A stretch of DNA of 64,000 nt from NCBI GenBank assembly GCA_003013855.2, contig PVNU02002357.1, positions 434,001 through 498,000 on the forward strand, written 5' to 3'. Source of the stretch: Liriodendron chinense. Its lineage: Eukaryota; Streptophyta; Magnoliopsida; Magnoliales; Magnoliaceae. The notes beneath the pieces are model-generated. The model was given only the letters and a program-made list of their open reading frames with translations, ran no database searches and had not been told where the DNA came from. Position numbers and translations under genes: made by a program. This document shows positions 59,331-64,000 of the stretch, one piece after another; the first letter of the stretch is position 1, and every line of letters begins with the position of its first letter.

Positions 59331-60650
59331 TCATAATAGGCTCGGGCCCAACTTAAGATGTGTGTTGGGCTGATTGTTGGACCCACCTTGTTGTCCATAT
59401 GGGACTCATTTGTGGACTCCACTGATATGTTCACAATGGTATTAGAGTGGTGGGCCCGCTAGACTTGAAGCTCACCTTGAGCGAATGCCTAGTGGGCTTA
59501 TTAGTGGTAGACGTATCATAATGATGTTAATTAGGCCTTTTAGCGAATAAGTAAGCCTCCATGTGATGTGCCACAATTTGGCTTTACGAGTTAGTCATGA
59601 TTTAGTCCTTGAATGAACCAAGTGTGGTGACTAAGTAGGCTACCCCAATGAGTCAGATAGGGTGTAGCGAGTCACTACTTGTGTAACATACAGGATGTTA
59701 CTATTTTATTTTGAATTCAGCATGTTGTGTGTTGTGTGCTTTTCTTTAATTAACCTGACTTTTATTTGTTTTGTTAGTAATTCTTTATTCGTAATGATTT
59801 AGATAAGGTTCAATTGTAAGATTTTTGTAGAAACATGCTTAGAAACATTAGATTTTGTAAAACACTTATATTAGAAATATTTATAAAAACACCCTAAACT
59901 TAGACCCGTTGATTCTAAATCTTATGGTTTTCATAATCTGATTAATGTAAAATTTGATCTCATACATATCTAATATAAATGAACTGTACACGTTGAATTT
60001 CAGCCCTTAGATCATAGTAAAAGTGACCCAATTGACAAATCAGCTCCTTAGCCCTTGATTTTGATGGCCATCATGAAGAAAAACTTAACTATTATCCATA
60101 GTCATTCATTCCTCATCTAGTGAACATCTTAGATCCCAAATATCTTGAGTAAATTTAGAGATCTCATTATCTAAGAGTAGTCCTTACGCAATTAGGAAAC
60201 TAATCCATAAATTCACATTAAATTACTAATTAATTAATTTGGGTTAATTTCAATTAAGTTGGCCCTAAGTTACCTATGTTCCCACCCTCCAATGATGATG
60301 AAATTTTAAATGATGGATTATCTAGTGAGACTACGGCTTTGGCGAAGAGAATGGACCAGATTAATGCACTATGACCGTCCATCAAGCCATTTTAAAGATT
60401 GACCAATCTAAGTAGTGGAACGCCAAGAAAACTTCAAATCCCAACTTTATTTTTTTATTCCAAATCAGATGTCTGGAGTGGATTTCTAGCACAACAACCC
60501 ATACATCTAAAAAGTGGACCCTCATATCTTCCTCGATTAACTCCACACGTCTACCCCTTATACACACTTGCGCACGCACCCACTTCTCCTTATTACTCTC
60601 TAATCCTTATGTCCCTAACCTTACTCTAGCCCCTATTGAGCCCTGAAATA
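59331..60650. other. Gene-free AT-rich region
   Basis: No exon or recognised repeat; AT-rich from about 59680 onward. Confidence 0.5.
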
Positions 60651-62183
60651 TACAAATCTGAGCCCAAAATCATAACACAATTGTATAGTTTGAGTTGTTA
60701 ACGTGAAAGGACTTATGCTTGTTTTTGTATTTATAGGTAAAAGAGAGAGATGTCACGAATTCCATGCTAACTTGAAGGACTTAGAATATTTGGAAGATCA
60801 GGGAAAACCATGCCAAAGAATGAAGGAAACAAGCCACGAAAGATGGAAGAGATAAAGAAGAAAACCAGAAGAAATAGTCATTGACGACTGGTCGCTAGAA
60901 GCCCAAGACCAGTCGCCAGATTGGTCTGAAATTTAGGAGAAACAAAGGAAGCTTGCTAGACTGTTTTTGGCCATTTACGATCAGTCGGTCATTGCCTCAG
61001 ACCCATCGGTAGTGTTCCAGAGAGTTTAAAAATCAGTTATTATCGTTGTTGTGTGGGCCACGACCGGTCGACAACCAACTTAAGTGCGTAATTTCTTACA
61101 CAAGTTGAGGTGGTGTACGATTTTGGCTATAAAAAGAGGACTTCTCTTCCCTTCCAAAGCATGTTAGGATGTGAGGAACATTAAGGATGCTTGGGAAAAC
61201 GATTCTACTTAAAAATTTTCTAATTTTCTTCCAGCTTTTTAGTAGTTTTTCATGTTTTCTAAGCTTTTAATTCAAGGATGTTAGAGATGAACTAAAACCA
61301 CTTAGTTAGAGCTAAGAAGTGAAGATTTTAGTTTGTTTTTTTATCGAGTGATTCAACCTAGGTTTTATTTTATGATTTAATTGATAAATGTGGTTTGATT
61401 TAAGTTTGAATAAAGTTTTAGTTCTAGTTATTCTTTGATCTATTGATGACTCGAGGCTCATGTGATGTTTAGAGGATCTAAATCTAGTTACTTATCTTTT
61501 TTGAATTGTCTAGAATTATAAAGTTCCTTAATTTATCATAGACTACGGGCATGGTAGATGCATTGAATTCCCTATAATCTAAATAATTGGTCTTAATGTG
61601 GGAACTATTTCAAATCGAAGTTCTAATTTTTCGTGTAAATTTGAGATAGATGTTTTCTTATTGATATTGGTTTAATTGGAGTTCAAATCATAGTTCTAAT
61701 CAAGTATAGTGATAGGATTTGAGGAAGACTATGGTTATGATCAACTTGATCGGATTGAAGATTGGCCTGTATGATTGAGTGCGCCCAATGCCTGAGCTTT
61801 ATTGAGGGAACATTATCAATGAACAAATATCTGTTTTAAACTGTTATGTGATCTAACCGCTCAATATTCTGGCTATATAAATATAGGACTTCGATTCCAA
61901 TTGAGTTATAATGAGACCTAGTTAAATTACTGAATTGGAAATAGTTACAAGTGCATCCTTAGCGCTCTAGTGCTTTTAGATTGTTATTTTGACCCTTTTT
62001 ATTTACTGTTTTAATTCACAATAGTCACACAACTCTAGTTTTCATATTTAATTCTTAATATAGTTTCAACACTAAGATATTTCTAAGAAATCTTATGAAT
62101 ACTTGCAAATAAATCTTTATGGGATGATCTCAGTCTTTTCGAATTATTACTACATTGCAACCTTATACTTGGGGTTGTGAACA
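60650..62183. mobile_element. LTR-like block, inverted relative of the 47594 type
   Basis: The reverse complement of the right end reads GATGTTCACAACCCCAAGTATAAGG, then GCAATGTAGTAATAATTCG and AGACTGAGATCATCCC, matching the start pattern of the 47594 solo LTR. The left part shares ACTTATGCTTGTTTTT with that LTR's other end. Contains ACCGGTCG-type motifs at 60880-61075. No TSD could be fixed. Confidence 0.5.
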
Positions 62184-62197
62184 TCCCTCATGTCCAT

Positions 62198-62219
62198 AGA
62201 GAGAGAGAGGGAGAGAGGA

Positions 62220-62259
<40 letters not shown>
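62198..62259. repeat. (GA)n microsatellite, interrupted
   Basis: GA runs broken by GGGAGAGAGGAGAGG at its left side. Confidence 0.95.
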
Positions 62260-62260
<1 letters not shown>

Positions 62261-62428
62261 CCCATCTAGTGAACGCCCTTCTCCTTGCACGTGTGGCCTT
62301 CATAAAATTAATGTTTCGTATGTACTTATCCGTGTGTTTTCACCGTTTCTTATAAGGTGGTGATTCATCCTCCATACAGGTAGTGTACACGCACAATCAT
62401 CCAGGCCGTTCAGCCATTGGCCCCATTT

Positions 62429-62559
62429 AAGGCTGTCAATGGGCCGGGCCTGGGGTAGGTCTTGGCCTAGATTTTAAACTGTTTCAGTCCGGGTCGTCAG
62501 GCTGGCCCAGTGTAAATTCTGATTTTTCAGGCCCGAGCCTAGCCCATTGACACCCCTAG
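62429..62559. mobile_element. Short hAT-like MITE
   Basis: Left AAGGCTGTCAATGGGC and right (reverse complement) CTAGGGGTGTCAATGGGC. Flanks CCCCATTT (62421-62428) and CCCCATTG (62560-62567) agree at 7 of 8. Confidence 0.75.
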
Positions 62560-62569
62560 CCCCATTGTT

Positions 62570-64000
62570 AAATTTGGAGCGCTTATTTCTCTCTCTCCCT
62601 ATCATCCAGCGTGGGGTGTTGGATTAAGCCCACGTATCCATATTCAGATGATCTGAGTAGTCCATTGGTGAGAACTAACATAGATGGGTCACAAGTGAAA
62701 AATCAAGATGATTGCAAATATAAGTGCATGCAAATTTTGCAGTTTCGGGGAAACCACGAGTTGTCAGATTTTATTTGATTTTGCGCCAACACCCACCAAG
62801 AGGTATGGAAGACCTCTTAGTGCCTAGAATGCCTAGATGACAAGATGGATGTGGATTTCGCAAGGATTGGATTGAACGACTAAGATTGAGGCTTCAGTTA
62901 CTCAGGTAGCTAAGGGTTTAGGCTAAACTGGGTTGACTTGGGCTGGACTCCTTCCTTCAGCTATTTTTTCCTTAGTGGAGGGATGTGATGGTTAAGATGG
63001 CTTGGAAAAAGTCTTAAGGAATTCCTAAGGATAATCATGTGTGTTGTGAGTGCTTGAAATGAGAAGAGGAGGGGGCTATTTATAGCCTCCAAATCTGATT
63101 TTCTTATAATTCTTGAGAAGTCCAGGGTCTAAAATGGCTTGGAAGGTTAGGATTTGATATTGACACATGTCATGATCAGGTGATTGGATTGGTTGGTAAA
63201 AGTGTGATTTTAGGCTCAATGGAGGAGTATTGACGTCTTTACACATCTCATCACAATTGCATCTTACTCTAGGGAGACCTCCACATGCGTTAGAGACCCC
63301 TGCCAAGGCAAGGGTTTGCCACATGACTGGCGGCAGCCAAGGCGCTACCCAAGCCACATGCTCCCCCTGTTTTGGTAGAGGGTCTCCCACAAGTGTGTAA
63401 GAGCTGTTAGTGCACTTTTCTGTAGAATACTAGTGCAACTTATTTGTCAATTACGTAGGTCATTGAGTCTAGGTGTTGGTTGAGCCCAAAGAAGATGAAG
63501 GCTGAAGACTCAAGTGGACTTGCTGCAGCAAAGAAGAAGAAACAAGTAAAAGAGATGCCTCAGTGAGCCAAAACCCTTGAATCAAACCAAAACCCAAACC
63601 TCTAATTGGCATGACCCAATAGGTAAACCTTTAGTCATCTTAGACTGGCCTTAGGTGTCTCAAAAGATCACCTAAAGTTAGGCCCAAGAGGTTGCATGAG
63701 CTGCTATAAACATATCAAACCAAATAGTAGAAATCATGGGTCTGTCGACCGATCGCAAGCTTTGGCGAACCGGTCGTTAGAGGCAAAAAATGGGACAGCA
63801 ATATTGTGTAGATCCCGTGCCAAAATAGTTGTCGTAGATAAATCACGGACTAGTCGTCAACCGGTCGCTCAGGGCATAATTCAGGACAGCAACATCAACA
63901 TGTTCATGGCCCTAATTCAACTGGTCTTGTGACTTGACCAACTGGTCGTGGATCCTGTCCGACCGGTCATGGTTGTGCGACGACAGCTAGCCATTTTCAG
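62570..64000. other. Gene-free; ACCGGTCG cluster at the window end
   Basis: No gene seen. 63740-63970 holds several CGACCGATCG/ACCGGTCG-type motifs like those in the LTR blocks upstream, so the end of the window probably enters another LTR element. Confidence 0.45.

Overview
The window is repeat-dense nuclear DNA from a flowering plant. The evidence is spliced eukaryotic genes, many LTR retrotransposons with plant initiator-Met-type primer sites, and hAT- and Mutator-type non-autonomous elements. One gene belongs to CYP719, a P450 family known from alkaloid- and lignan-making lineages (Ranunculales and magnoliids). The most abundant repeat, a fold-back unit carrying phrases such as GGACCACACCA and GATGGACGGTGTGGAT, is familiar to me from magnoliid genomes. 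I therefore infer a magnoliid or early-diverging eudicot; that is inference, not proof.

Only two host genes can be supported. (1) A single-exon CYP719-like P450 on the minus strand (start 15418, stop 13976), with a TATA box and all core P450 motifs but a one-base frameshift in its last ~10 codons. (2) A four-exon RLP24 ribosome-biogenesis gene on the minus strand (38654 to 35867) whose complete 167-codon reading frame can be assembled with good splice sites.

Layout. 1-6838: a degenerate Ty3/gypsy chromovirus on the minus strand, left LTR cut by the window edge. 7259-7875: a hAT-like element. 8005-12309 and 21146-27430: two diverged copies (X and X') of one segment. They flank the P450 and a second, more recent ~2.4 kb duplication (15788-18193 and 18713-21146). 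X' also carries a hAT element with a perfect 8-bp target-site duplication (TSD) and a fold-back insertion. 27.4-34.8 kb: gene-free, with microsatellites, a second hAT copy and possible LTR remnants. 34.8-35.6 kb: a TIR-like repeat containing a 303-bp solo LTR. 35.9-38.7 kb: RLP24. 39958-41045: a solo LTR related to the 6-kb element. 43.3-46.6 kb: a hexamer repeat, fold-back units, a three-LTR TRIM array and a 1-kb TIR element. 47594-49122: a solo LTR with perfect TSD. 49.4-50.6 kb: decayed Copia gag. 50895-52145: a TATA-bearing LTR with minisatellite. 52605-52836: a hairpin MITE with a 9-bp TSD. 53481-58129: an LTR-type element holding a nested TRIM-like element (54925-56559, perfect TSD). 58.7-59.3 kb: an array of fold-back ends. 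60.6-62.2 kb: another LTR-like block. The remainder is AT-rich and gene-free.

No operon-like cooperation is expected. The main biological stories are how nested transposons shaped the upstream region of a specialised-metabolism P450, and how one fold-back family, whose best copy has Mutator-type 9-bp TSDs, dominates the accessory DNA. Coordinates of repeats were read by eye and may be off by some bases unless a TSD is stated.
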